Assembly (NCBI GenBank): GCA_963992225.1
Contig: CAXDTK010000001.1
Coordinates: forward strand, 52,448 to 116,447
Length of the DNA stretch: 64,000 nucleotides
Direction of reading: 5' to 3'
Source: Pelomonas sp963992225
Lineage (GTDB): Bacteria; Pseudomonadota; Gammaproteobacteria; Burkholderiales; Burkholderiaceae_C
Part shown: one piece after another, positions 41,335 through 50,031 of the stretch
Position numbering within the stretch: the stretch's first letter is position 1
Layout: every line of letters starts with the position of its first letter
Translations under genes and position numbers: made by a program
Notes under the pieces: model-generated
What the model saw: the letters and a program-made list of their open reading frames with translations, nothing else
Told to the model about the DNA's origin: nothing
Databases searched by the model: none

Positions 41335-42018
41335 GTGACATCAAGCGACGCCGCCACCATCCGGGTGGCCGTAGTGGGCGACTGGGTGCCCTCACAACTC
41401 GCCGACGTGCTGGCGCTTCAGCGCTCCCAGGAGCCCGAAACAACCGCCGCTCTGGTTGCATGTTCCGCTGCGGAGCCGGCCCGAGCGCCGTCACCAGGCA
41501 GTCGCATCGACTTCGCAGTGTCCATGATTGAGTTGGACTGGCCAGGCTGGGTGTGCGAGCCGCTGTGGACCGACAGGCTCGCGGTCGCCGTTGCCAAACG
41601 CTCCCACCTCTTGGCCTACCGCGAAGTGCCTCGCAATGAGTTGCCGAAGCAGCCAGTGATCTGCGCCCAGTCAACTGCCCGTGAACCCTGGGATGCCGTG
41701 GTGCACTGCATGCTCGTCGACACGCCACAGGACCAGGGATCGCGAGTCAGCACCTTCGACATGGCGATGACACTCGTCGCCGCTGGATACGGCATCGCCA
41801 TCGCGCCCGTTGCTCGGCTGGCGGGCTACCAGTGCAGAGGCATTGCAATGCGGCCGCTTGCGAACGCACCAACGATCGTGATGGCTTACCTGCTTCACCC
41901 CTGTGCGTCATTGGCGGGCCACCAGCAGAGATTCGCACGTCGCGCCCGCTTGATGTCAGGCGCAAAGAACCAAAGCGCAGAGCAACCAAGGATGAACAAG
42001 GCCGGCAGGTCGGAATGA
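41335..42018 (+). CDS. LysR-type effector-binding domain protein without HTH
   Basis: A 227-residue protein which corresponds only to the periplasmic-binding-like effector domain of LysR regulators: IRVAVVGDWVPSQLADVLA opens the first subdomain and FDMAMTLVAAGYGIAIAPVA is the typical hinge-side segment. The DNA-binding half is absent. The GTG start has GGAGG 10 nt upstream. Upstream in another frame a start MQLRDIK resembles the beginning of a LysR protein, as if the HTH had been deleted. It is related to the full LysR gene at 50,032 (same AGYGI segment), and the two flank the prp cargo. Confidence 0.75.
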   Translation: MTSSDAATIRVAVVGDWVPSQLADVLALQRSQEPETTAALVACSAAEPARAPSPGSRIDFAVSMIELDWPGWVCEPLWTDRLAVAVAKRSHLLAYREVPRNELPKQPVICAQSTAREPWDAVVHCMLVDTPQDQGSRVSTFDMAMTLVAAGYGIAIAPVARLAGYQCRGIAMRPLANAPTIVMAYLLHPCASLAGHQQRFARRARLMSGAKNQSAEQPRMNKAGRSE

Positions 42019-42021
42019 GCA

Positions 42022-43422
42022 CTACCGAGCAGCATACGGCTCAGCTACCCGCTCGTTCTCGTCGATGCGCAACTGCTTGCCCAAGGCGGGAAATGCGCGT
42101 TGAGCACAGCCTTCACGATCACAGAGCTTGCAGCCGGGGCCAATGGGTGTTGCGCTGCCAGGTTCGCCCAAATCCAGTCCCTTGGCATAGACGAGTTGGC
42201 TGGCATGCCGAAGGTCGCAACCCAGGCCAATCGCAAACTCTCTACTCGGTGAGCCATAGCCGCCCGTGGGTCGAGATTCGCAATGGGCAATCCATAAGTA
42301 GCTTCGCCCATCCGGCATGCCAGCGATCTGCGTGAGTACGCGGCCTGGTCGGGCGAAGGCCTCATAGACGTTCCACAGCGGGCAGGTGCCGCCGCTGCGA
42401 GAGAAGTGAAAGTCCGTGGCCGACTGGCGCTTGGAGATGTTGCCGGCGCGGTCCACGCGAACGAAGAAGAACGGCACGCCACGGGCCTCGCGGCGCTGCA
42501 GCGTGGACAGGCGGTGGCACACCGTCTCGAAGCTCACGCCGAAGCGGCGGGCCAGCAGCGCGATGTCGTACCGCAATTCCTGGGTGGCGGCGAGGAACCG
42601 GCCGTAGGGCAGCACTAGCGCCCCAGCGAAGTAGCTGGCTAAGCCAATGCGGGCCAATGCCACCGCCTCGGTGCTAAAGGCGTTGGAGGCAACAAGCCGG
42701 TCAATCTCCGCGCCGGCCTCCAGGTAAGCGAGTTGGGTCGCGAGTTGGAACGCGCGCTGACCGGCGGAAAGCGTGTCGGACAGCAGTAGCAGGCGCTGGG
42801 CGGGCTCGAAGCGTCGCAGTCGCTCCTCCGGCAGGCTTTGCACCTGGATGCGGTGTGCGGCGAGCAAGTGGGCTTCCAACTTGGGTGCCAGGTCCTGCGT
42901 GCTGTCGGCAACGCCGAGTTGGGAGGACAGCGCCTCGGCAGCGCGATCCAATTCGTCCATGTGGTTGTGGTGGGCGTAGAAGAAGTCGCGCACCTCCTCG
43001 TGCGGCCCTTGGCTGGCCGCCAAGCCGCTGTCGCGGTCGCCTAGCCCCAAGCTCGCAAGACGTTGCTCGGCCCCACGGGCGCGACTTTGAAGACGCAGCA
43101 GCAACTGGGCCATTGCTGGCATCTGCTGCGCGAGCGTGCGCAGTTCGGCATCCGGCACGCCGCCCGGCACGGCGACCTCGGTCACGATCTCATGAAGTTG
43201 TGCGAACAGCCGGGCCTCATCGTCCTCGGAGAAGAACTGTAGGTCGATGCCCAGCGACGACTGCAGGCGCAGCAGCACGGCAACGCTCAGGGGGCGCTCG
43301 TTGTTTTCAAGCTGATTCACGTAGCTCGGCGAGAGCTTGAGCACTTGTGCCAGGGCTACCTGGGTCAGGCCACGCTGCTCTCGCAGCGTCTTGAGCTTCA
43401 CGCCCAGAAAGGTCTTGCGCAT
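42022..43422 (-). CDS. short-chain acyl-CoA regulator of the methylcitrate genes (ScfR/RamB type)
   Basis: A 466-residue regulator. An XRE-type HTH lies at residues 6-62 (LKTLREQRGLTQVALAQVL, LSPSYVNQLENNERPL). It is followed by the large domain of the ScfR/RamB/PrpR family, with the RRFGVSFETVCHRLSTLQRR segment near 320 and a C-terminal Cys cluster (CKLCDREGCAQR near 440) which probably binds a metal or Fe-S group. The start at 43422 gives the conserved MRKTF opening. It is transcribed away from the thioesterase-prp operon, and repeated TTCGCAA-type sites lie between the two, so propionyl- or acyl-CoA dependent control is expected. Confidence 0.87.
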   Translation of the reverse strand: MRKTFLGVKLKTLREQRGLTQVALAQVLKLSPSYVNQLENNERPLSVAVLLRLQSSLGIDLQFFSEDDEARLFAQLHEIVTEVAVPGGVPDAELRTLAQQMPAMAQLLLRLQSRARGAEQRLASLGLGDRDSGLAASQGPHEEVRDFFYAHHNHMDELDRAAEALSSQLGVADSTQDLAPKLEAHLLAAHRIQVQSLPEERLRRFEPAQRLLLLSDTLSAGQRAFQLATQLAYLEAGAEIDRLVASNAFSTEAVALARIGLASYFAGALVLPYGRFLAATQELRYDIALLARRFGVSFETVCHRLSTLQRREARGVPFFFVRVDRAGNISKRQSATDFHFSRSGGTCPLWNVYEAFARPGRVLTQIAGMPDGRSYLWIAHCESRPTGGYGSPSREFAIGLGCDLRHASQLVYAKGLDLGEPGSATPIGPGCKLCDREGCAQRAFPALGKQLRIDENERVAEPYAAR

Positions 43423-43441
43423 AAGAATGGGGCTCTGAATA

Positions 43442-43456
43442 TTCGCAAATATCGCA
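43442..43456. promoter_or_regulatory. ScfR-type operator half, site 1
   Basis: TTCGCAAATATCGCA lies 20 bp upstream of the regulator's start. The same pattern, TTCGCAANNTTCGCA, occurs in the opposite orientation at 43519-43533. Confidence 0.6.
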
Positions 43457-43518
43457 AACTGCATCAAAAACCTTCGCATTCATTGGCAATTTTAGTCATT
43501 GAGTACCAAAGAAGTGGA

Positions 43519-43533
43519 TGCGAAGATTGCGAA
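43519..43533. promoter_or_regulatory. ScfR-type operator half, site 2
   Basis: TGCGAAGATTGCGAA is the inverted counterpart of site 1, just upstream of the thioesterase gene. Together the sites frame the 134-bp divergent promoter region. Confidence 0.6.
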
Positions 43534-43556
43534 TAATACGACTTTCCCTCCCCACC

Positions 43557-43997
43557 ATGGACTGGATCAAGACTTTGGCTTCCACACCGCTGAACGAGTT
43601 GAACCGCACTGAGCTGGTGCTGCCTCAGCAATCCAACCACTACGGCACGCTCTTCGGTCCTGAGGCCTTGTCGATGCTCGGCAAGACCGCGTATCTAGCC
43701 GCTGCACGCTTCAGTCGTCAGTCAGTCGTGATGGCCGCATCGCGTGGCATCGAGTTCCTGGCCCCGATCGCCATCGGCTCGCTGTTGCACCTGCATGCGC
43801 GCGTCACGCGGCTGGGCCGCAGCTCAATGACGGTGGACGTGCGCGCCGCGCTGGATGCGGCGCCCGGCACCAAGCCGCAAGAAGTGCTGCGCGCCAGCTT
43901 CGAGATGGTGTCTGTCAACGCCAATGGCCGTCCGGTGCCGCTGGAGCCCCGCGATGACGGCCTGATGCCCGCAGCTCTGAACGATCAAGCCCACTGA
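43557..43997 (+). CDS. acyl-CoA thioesterase, hotdog fold
   Basis: A 146-residue hotdog-fold protein of the YciA/BFIT acyl-CoA hydrolase group. The N-terminal LPQQSNHYGTLFGPEALSML is the conserved segment with Asn and Gly at the active site; SRGIEFLAPIAIGSLLHLHA and the RSSMTVDVRAA strand follow. It would hydrolyse acyl-CoA (possibly surplus propionyl- or methylcitryl-type thioesters). It is the first gene of the prp operon, 14 bp before prpC. No good Shine-Dalgarno precedes the ATG; the leader is short, so the message may start close by. Confidence 0.85.
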   Translation: MDWIKTLASTPLNELNRTELVLPQQSNHYGTLFGPEALSMLGKTAYLAAARFSRQSVVMAASRGIEFLAPIAIGSLLHLHARVTRLGRSSMTVDVRAALDAAPGTKPQEVLRASFEMVSVNANGRPVPLEPRDDGLMPAALNDQAH

Positions 43998-44011
43998 ATT
44001 TCCTGGAGAAC

Positions 44012-45172
44012 ATGCCCATGAGCGAAACCCCGACCACCGGCTTCAAGCCGAAGAAATCTGTGGCGCTGTCCGGCGTGACGGCCGGCAATACCGCGCTGTG
44101 CACCGTCGGCCGCAGCGGCAACGACCTGCATTACCGCGGCTACGACATCCTGGACATCGCCGAGGTCTGCGAGTTCGAGGAGATCGCCCACCTGCTGGTG
44201 CACGGCAAGCTGCCCACGCGCGCCGAGTTGCGCGCCTACAAGGCCAAGCTCAGGGCCATGCGCGGCTTGCCTGCCAGTGTGAAAGAGTCGCTGGAACGCT
44301 TGCCCGCTGGCGCCCACCCGATGGACGTGATGCGCACCGGCGTGTCGGCGCTGGGCTGCATCCTGCCCGAGAAGGACGACCACAGCCTGCCCGGCGCCCG
44401 CGACATCGCCGACCGGCTCATGGCCAGCCTGGGCTCCATGCTGCTGTACTGGTATCACTGGAGCACGCAGGGCCGCCGCATCGAGGTGGAGACGGACGAC
44501 GACTCCATCGGCGGCCACTTCCTGCGTCTGCTGCACGGCACGACGCCGCCTGAGAGCTGGGTGCGCGCCATGCACACGTCGCTCAACCTCTATGCCGAGC
44601 ATGAGTTCAACGCTAGCACCTTCACCGCGCGCGTCATCGCCGGCACGGGCAGCGACATGTACTCGTCCATTGCCGGCGCCATCGGCGCGCTGCGCGGCCC
44701 CAAGCATGGTGGCGCCAACGAGGTGGCCTTCGAGATTCAGAAGCGCTATGACAACCCGAACGAGGCTGAGGCGGACATCCGCCGCCGCGTGGAGGCCAAG
44801 GAGGTGGTCATCGGCTTCGGCCACCCGGTCTACACCGTCAGCGACCCGCGCAACGTCGTCATCAAGGGCGTGGCCAGGAGCCTATCGGACGAGGCGGGCT
44901 CCACCAAGATGTTTGACATCGCAGAACGGCTGGAGTCAGTCATGTGGGACGTCAAGAAAATGTTCCCCAACCTCGACTGGTTCAGCGCCGTCAGCTATCA
45001 CATGATGGGCGTGCCCACGGCGATGTTCACGCCTCTGTTCGTCATCTCCCGCACCAGCGGTTGGGCCGCGCACGTCATCGAGCAGCGCGTGGACAACAAG
45101 ATCATTCGCCCCAGCGCGAATTACACCGGCCCTGAAGACCAGCGCTTCGTGCCCATTGACGAACGCGCATGA
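44012..45172 (+). CDS. prpC: 2-methylcitrate synthase
   Basis: A 386-residue citrate-synthase-fold enzyme that condenses propionyl-CoA with oxaloacetate to 2-methylcitrate. Catalytic signatures are GPKHGGANE near residue 232 (His) and IGFGHPVYTVSDPR near 270 (His), with the Asp-bearing region MFDIAERLE later. The opening KKSVALSGVTAGNTALCTVG is the one I expect for PrpC of Burkholderiales. The start could be either of two Met codons, 44012 or 44018; TGGAGAACATGCCC places the site before the first. The stop overlaps acnD by 4 nt. Confidence 0.95.
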   Translation: MPMSETPTTGFKPKKSVALSGVTAGNTALCTVGRSGNDLHYRGYDILDIAEVCEFEEIAHLLVHGKLPTRAELRAYKAKLRAMRGLPASVKESLERLPAGAHPMDVMRTGVSALGCILPEKDDHSLPGARDIADRLMASLGSMLLYWYHWSTQGRRIEVETDDDSIGGHFLRLLHGTTPPESWVRAMHTSLNLYAEHEFNASTFTARVIAGTGSDMYSSIAGAIGALRGPKHGGANEVAFEIQKRYDNPNEAEADIRRRVEAKEVVIGFGHPVYTVSDPRNVVIKGVARSLSDEAGSTKMFDIAERLESVMWDVKKMFPNLDWFSAVSYHMMGVPTAMFTPLFVISRTSGWAAHVIEQRVDNKIIRPSANYTGPEDQRFVPIDERA

Positions 45173-47793
45173 GTTCCCAGTTCCGCAAGCCCCTGCCCGG
45201 CACGGCGCTGGACTGGTTCGACGCCCGCGAAGCTGTTGACGCGATCCGCCCGGGCGCGTGGGCGATGCTGCCCTACACAGCGCGTGTCCATGCCGAGAAC
45301 CTGGTCCGATGCGCGGACCCCGAACATCTGAACAGCTACCTGCTGCAACTCATAGAGCGCCGACGTGACCTGGACTTCCCATGGTTCCCGGTTCGCGTGG
45401 TCTGTCACGACATCCTAGGTCAGACTGCGTTAGTGGACCTGGCCGGTTTGCGTGACGCGATCGCGGCCCAAGGCGGCGACCCGGCCGCGGTGAACCCCGT
45501 CGTGCCTGTGCAGCTCATTGTGGACCATTCGCTGGCCGTGGAGTGCGGCGGCTTCGACCCCGATGCCTTCCGCAAGAACCGTGAAATCGAGGACCGCCGC
45601 AATGAGGACCGTTTCCACTTCATCGAGTGGACCAAGTCGGCCTTCGACAACGTGGACGTCATCCCGGCGGGCAACGGCATCATGCACCAGATCAACCTGG
45701 AGAAGATGTCGCCGGTGGTTTATGTCCGCGAGGGCGTGGCCTTCCCGGATACCTGCGTTGGTACCGACAGCCACACACCGCACGTCGACGCCTTGGGCGT
45801 CATCGCCGTGGGCGTGGGCGGGCTGGAGGCGGAGAACGTCATGCTGGGCCGCGCATCGTGGATGCGGTTGCCGGACATCGCTGGCGTCGAGCTGACCGGC
45901 TGCCGCCAACCAGGCATCACGGCGACCGACATCGTGCTGGCGCTGACTGAGTTCCTGCGCCAGCAGAAGGTCGTGGGTGCCTACCTGGAGTTCTTCGGTG
46001 AAGGCGCCGAGAGCCTGTCCATCGGAGACCGCGCGACCATCGCCAACATGTGCCCTGAGTACGGCGCGACCGCCGCTCTGTTCTATATCGACTCGCAGAC
46101 CATCGACTACCTGAAGCTCACCGGCCGAGACGACGCGCAGGTGCGCCTCGTAGAGCACTACGCTCGCACGGCAGGTTTCTGGGCCAGCGAACTGAAAGCG
46201 GCCCAGTATGAGCGCACGTTGCGCTTTGACCTCGGCAGTGTGGTACGCAACATGGCCGGTCCGTCCAATCCACACCGCCGGCTGCCGACCTCGGCGCTCC
46301 GCGAGCGAGGCATCGCGGTGGATTTGGACAAGGCTCACGCCCAGGAGGCGCGGGGCCAGATGCCCGATGGCGCTGTCATCATCGCGGCGATCACGAGCTG
46401 CACGAACACCAGCAACCCGCGCAACGTCATCGCCGCCGGCTTGCTGGCGATGAAAGCCAACCGCCTGGGCCTCGTGCGTAAGCCATGGGTCAAGACCTCG
46501 CTGGCGCCGGGCTCAAAGGCCGTGGAGCTGTACCTGAAGGAGGCCGGGCTGCTGCACGAACTGGAAAAGCTCGGCTTCGGCATCGTCGCCTTCGCCTGCA
46601 CAACCTGCAATGGCATGAGCGGCGCGCTGGACCCGAAGATCCAGCAGGAGATCATCGACCGCGATCTGTACGCCACTGCCGTGCTGTCCGGCAACCGCAA
46701 CTTCGACGGCCGCATCCATCCCTACGCGAAGCAGGCTTTCCTCGCGTCTCCGCCGTTGGTCGTCGCATACGCGTTGGCTGGCACGGTGCGTTTCGACATC
46801 GAAAACGATGTACTGGGCACCGTGGACGGACGAGAAGTACGCCTGAAGGATCTCTGGCCCGCTGACGAGGAGATCGACGCAGTGGTGCGTACCGCCGTGA
46901 AGCCGGAGCAATACCGCGCGGTCTACGACCCAATGTTTGCCATCCGCCCCGTGGAGGCCGAGCGCGCCGCGCCGCAATACAACTGGCGCCCGCAGTCCAC
47001 CTACATCCGCCGCCCCCCGTACTGGGACACTGAAGGCGTCGGCGCGCTGGCCGCCAACCCGCGCACGCTCACCGGCATGCGGCCACTAGCCATCCTGCCC
47101 GACAACATCACGACCGACCATTTGTCACCGTCCAACGCCATCCTGCTCGACTCGGCGGCCGGCGAATACTTGGCAAAGATGGGTCTGCCCGAGAAGGACT
47201 TCAACTCTTACGCTACCCACCGCGGCGACCACCTCACCGCGATGCGCGCCACTTTCGCCAACCCGACGCTGAAGAACGAGATGGTACGCAACGACGATGG
47301 CAGCGTGCGCGCGGGCTCGCTGGCGCGCGTGGAACCCGAAGGTCGCGTCATGCGCATGTGGGAGGCTATCGAGAGCTACCTGACCCGCCGCCAGCCGCTC
47401 ATCGTCATCGCCGGCGCCGACTATGGCCAGGGTTCGTCGCGCGACTGGGCGGCCAAAGGAGTGCGCCTGGCCGGCGTCGAGGTCGTGGTGGCCGAGGGCT
47501 TCGAGCGCATCCACCGCACCAACCTGATCGGCATGGGCGTGCTGCCGCTGGAGTTCCAGTCCGGTACCAATCGGCTGACGCTGGGTCTCGACGGCAGCGA
47601 GACCTTCGACGTCATCGGCGAGCGCACGCCGCGGGCCGTCCTGACGCTGCGCATTCGCCACAAGAACGGCGAGACCGCCTCCGTGCCGGTGAAGTGCCGG
47701 CTGGACACCGCCGAGGAAGTCTCGGTCTACGAAGCCGGCGGCGTGCTGCAGCGCTTCGCGCAAGACTTCCTGGCCGCACGGAAGACCCCCTGA
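45169..47793 (+). CDS. acnD: 2-methylcitrate dehydratase, aconitase type (AcnD)
   Basis: An 874-residue aconitase-family Fe-S enzyme which dehydrates 2-methylcitrate to a 2-methylaconitate isomer, replacing PrpD. The [4Fe-4S] ligands are Cys in TSCTNTSNP near residue 410 and in ACTTCNGMSG near 477. The swivelling C-terminal domain has DYGQGSSRDWAAKG near 754. Coupling with prpF is the hallmark of AcnD rather than housekeeping AcnA. It overlaps prpC by 4 nt and is followed by prpF after 7 bp. Full length and intact. Confidence 0.95.
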   Translation: MSSQFRKPLPGTALDWFDAREAVDAIRPGAWAMLPYTARVHAENLVRCADPEHLNSYLLQLIERRRDLDFPWFPVRVVCHDILGQTALVDLAGLRDAIAAQGGDPAAVNPVVPVQLIVDHSLAVECGGFDPDAFRKNREIEDRRNEDRFHFIEWTKSAFDNVDVIPAGNGIMHQINLEKMSPVVYVREGVAFPDTCVGTDSHTPHVDALGVIAVGVGGLEAENVMLGRASWMRLPDIAGVELTGCRQPGITATDIVLALTEFLRQQKVVGAYLEFFGEGAESLSIGDRATIANMCPEYGATAALFYIDSQTIDYLKLTGRDDAQVRLVEHYARTAGFWASELKAAQYERTLRFDLGSVVRNMAGPSNPHRRLPTSALRERGIAVDLDKAHAQEARGQMPDGAVIIAAITSCTNTSNPRNVIAAGLLAMKANRLGLVRKPWVKTSLAPGSKAVELYLKEAGLLHELEKLGFGIVAFACTTCNGMSGALDPKIQQEIIDRDLYATAVLSGNRNFDGRIHPYAKQAFLASPPLVVAYALAGTVRFDIENDVLGTVDGREVRLKDLWPADEEIDAVVRTAVKPEQYRAVYDPMFAIRPVEAERAAPQYNWRPQSTYIRRPPYWDTEGVGALAANPRTLTGMRPLAILPDNITTDHLSPSNAILLDSAAGEYLAKMGLPEKDFNSYATHRGDHLTAMRATFANPTLKNEMVRNDDGSVRAGSLARVEPEGRVMRMWEAIESYLTRRQPLIVIAGADYGQGSSRDWAAKGVRLAGVEVVVAEGFERIHRTNLIGMGVLPLEFQSGTNRLTLGLDGSETFDVIGERTPRAVLTLRIRHKNGETASVPVKCRLDTAEEVSVYEAGGVLQRFAQDFLAARKTP

Positions 47794-47800
47794 GGACGAC

Positions 47801-48994
47801 ATGACGCATCCCGCACAGATTCGCATTCCCGCCACCTATATGCGCGGCGGCACCAGCAAGGGTGTGTTCTTCCGCCTGCAGGACTTGCCCGAGCCCTGCC
47901 AGCAGCCAGGTCCTGCGCGAGACCAACTGCTGCTGCGCGTGATCGGCAGCCCGGACCCCTACGGCAAGCAGATCGACGGCATGGGCGGCGCCACGTCGTC
48001 CACGTCCAAGACCGTCATCGTGGCGCCGCCGACAAAACCCGGCCATGACGTGGACTACCTGTTCGGCCAGGTTTCCATCGACGGCGCCTTCGTGGACTGG
48101 TCTGGCAACTGCGGCAACCTGTCCGCCGCGGTCGGTCCGTTCACCATCGCGAGCGGCCTGATGCCGGCCGACCGCGTGCCCGAAAACGGCATCTGCACGG
48201 TGCGCATCTGGCAGGCCAACATCGGCAAGACCATAGTGGCCCATGTGCCCATCACAAACGGCCAAGTGCAGGAGACTGGCGACTTCGAGTTAGACGGCGT
48301 CACCTTCCCGGCCGCCGAGGTGCAACTCGAATTTCTCGACCCCGCTGACGAAGGCGATGACGACAGTGGCGGTGCGATGTTCCCCACGGGCCGACTTGTC
48401 GATGACCTGGAAGTGCCGGGCATCGGTACGTTCAAGGCCACGCTCATCAATGCCGGCATTCCCACCATCTTCCTGAACGCGCAGGACATCGGCTACACCG
48501 GCACCGAGTCGCAGGATGCGATCAACGGCGACGCCCTGGCGTTGTCCCGTTTCGAGACCATCCGGGCCCGGGGCGCTGTGAAGATGGGCCTCATCCGCGA
48601 TGTGGCCGAGGCAGCCCAGCGCCAGCACACACCCAAGGTCGCTTTCGTGGCACCGCCGGCCAGCTACACGGCCTCCAGTGGCAAAGCCATTGAGGCCGGT
48701 GATGTGGACTTGCTCGTGCGCGCGATGTCCATGGGCAAACTGCACCACGCCATGATGGGCACGGCAGCCGTGGCCATCGGCACGGCGGCCGCCATCCCCG
48801 GCACACTGGTCAATCTCGCAGCCGGCGGCGGCGAGCGTCATGCCGTGCGCTTCGGCCATCCATCCGGCACGCTGCGGGTTGGTGCCGAGGCCCGGCAGGT
48901 CGATGGCCAGTGGACCGTCACCAAGGCCGTTATGAGCCGCAGCGCTCGCATCCTGATGGAAGGCTGGGTGCGTGTACCCAGCGACAGTTTCTAA
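47801..48994 (+). CDS. prpF: 2-methylaconitate cis-trans isomerase
   Basis: A 397-residue diaminopimelate-epimerase-fold enzyme which isomerises the AcnD product so that aconitase can hydrate it. The opening IPATYMRGGTSKGVFFRLQD and the segments DGAFVDWSGNCGNLSAAVG and YTGTESQDAING are PrpF hallmarks. The start has GAGGACG 6 nt upstream. Its position directly after acnD is that of the AcnD-PrpF type of methylcitrate cycle. The last gene of the cluster follows after 14 bp. Confidence 0.95.
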   Translation: MTHPAQIRIPATYMRGGTSKGVFFRLQDLPEPCQQPGPARDQLLLRVIGSPDPYGKQIDGMGGATSSTSKTVIVAPPTKPGHDVDYLFGQVSIDGAFVDWSGNCGNLSAAVGPFTIASGLMPADRVPENGICTVRIWQANIGKTIVAHVPITNGQVQETGDFELDGVTFPAAEVQLEFLDPADEGDDDSGGAMFPTGRLVDDLEVPGIGTFKATLINAGIPTIFLNAQDIGYTGTESQDAINGDALALSRFETIRARGAVKMGLIRDVAEAAQRQHTPKVAFVAPPASYTASSGKAIEAGDVDLLVRAMSMGKLHHAMMGTAAVAIGTAAAIPGTLVNLAAGGGERHAVRFGHPSGTLRVGAEARQVDGQWTVTKAVMSRSARILMEGWVRVPSDSF

Positions 48995-49008
48995 ACACGG
49001 AATTCCAG

Positions 49009-49869
49009 ATGTCTACCCGCAAGCAACTCAAGTCCCTCGTCGGCGCGCGCCGTGGCGTGCTCGTGCCGGGCGCTTTCAACGCCTTGTCCGCTAAGGTCAT
49101 AGAAGACCTCGGTTTCGAGGCTCTGTATGTCACCGGCGCCGGCGTCACCAACATGTGGTTTGGCATGCCTGACCAGGGCTTCATGGGCTTAGCCGAGATC
49201 GCCAACCACACGGCTCGCATCCGCGATGCCGTGAGCCTGCCGCTCATCGTTGATGCCGATACCGGCTTCGGCAATGCGCTGAACGTGTATCACTCCGTGC
49301 GCACGCTAGAGCGTGCCGGTGCCGACTGCATCCAACTCGAAGACCAGGTTGCCCCTAAGCGCTGCGGCCATTTCTCGGGTAAGGAGGTTATCTCCACCGA
49401 GGAGGCCGTCAGCAAGATCCAAGCTGCCGTAGATGCGCGTCGTGATGCCGACTTCATGGTCATGGCCCGCACCGATGCTGCCGCCACGCTGGGCTTCGAG
49501 GCTGCCATCGAGCGCGCACAGAAGTTCGCCGAGGCGGGTGCGGACATTCTGTTCGTCGAAGCCGTCACGAAGGAGGACGAAGTGCGAGCGTTGCCCCAGC
49601 GGCTGTCCACGCCTCAGCTCATGAACATGGTCATCGGCGGCAAGACGCCCATCTTCAGGGCCGAGGAACTAGGACGTTTGGGCTACGGCATCGTGCTGTA
49701 CGCCAACGCGGCTCTCCAGGGTGCCGTGATGGGCATGCAAAAGGCGCTGACTGCGCTGCGTGACGACAAGCAGGTTCTTGAGTCGAGCGGCTTGGTTGCA
49801 TCCTTCGCCGAGCGTCAGCGCCTGGTTGGCAAACCGCAATGGGACGAGCTTGAACGTCGCTACACCTGA
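49009..49869 (+). CDS. prpB: PrpB-like lyase of the isocitrate lyase / PEP mutase superfamily
   Basis: A 286-residue TIM-barrel lyase, by context the methylisocitrate lyase which splits the cycle product into pyruvate and succinate. The superfamily motif KRCGHF (catalytic Cys) is near residue 118 and LIVDADTGFGNALNVYHSVR holds the metal-binding Asp pair. However, the loop near 205 reads MNMVIGGKTPIF where textbook PrpB proteins have a TEFGKTP-type sequence, a form I associate with dimethylmalate-lyase and oxaloacetate-decarboxylase branches. So the substrate may be methylisocitrate or a related branched acid. No strong ribosome binding site; probably translated from the operon message. Confidence 0.75.
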   Translation: MSTRKQLKSLVGARRGVLVPGAFNALSAKVIEDLGFEALYVTGAGVTNMWFGMPDQGFMGLAEIANHTARIRDAVSLPLIVDADTGFGNALNVYHSVRTLERAGADCIQLEDQVAPKRCGHFSGKEVISTEEAVSKIQAAVDARRDADFMVMARTDAAATLGFEAAIERAQKFAEAGADILFVEAVTKEDEVRALPQRLSTPQLMNMVIGGKTPIFRAEELGRLGYGIVLYANAALQGAVMGMQKALTALRDDKQVLESSGLVASFAERQRLVGKPQWDELERRYT

Positions 49870-50031
49870 GAGAGCCATCAAGGTGGACAACTCGTTGCCT
49901 CGCGGCGTCGCTGGCCGCGCGGCAAACAACACGATCTAAGCAGGAGGTGATCGCAACACCAGCCGCTCGCATGGGTTTGAAATCAAATGGGTTGGAACGG
50001 CGGAGCCAGAACAACGAACAAGGAGGCCGCC

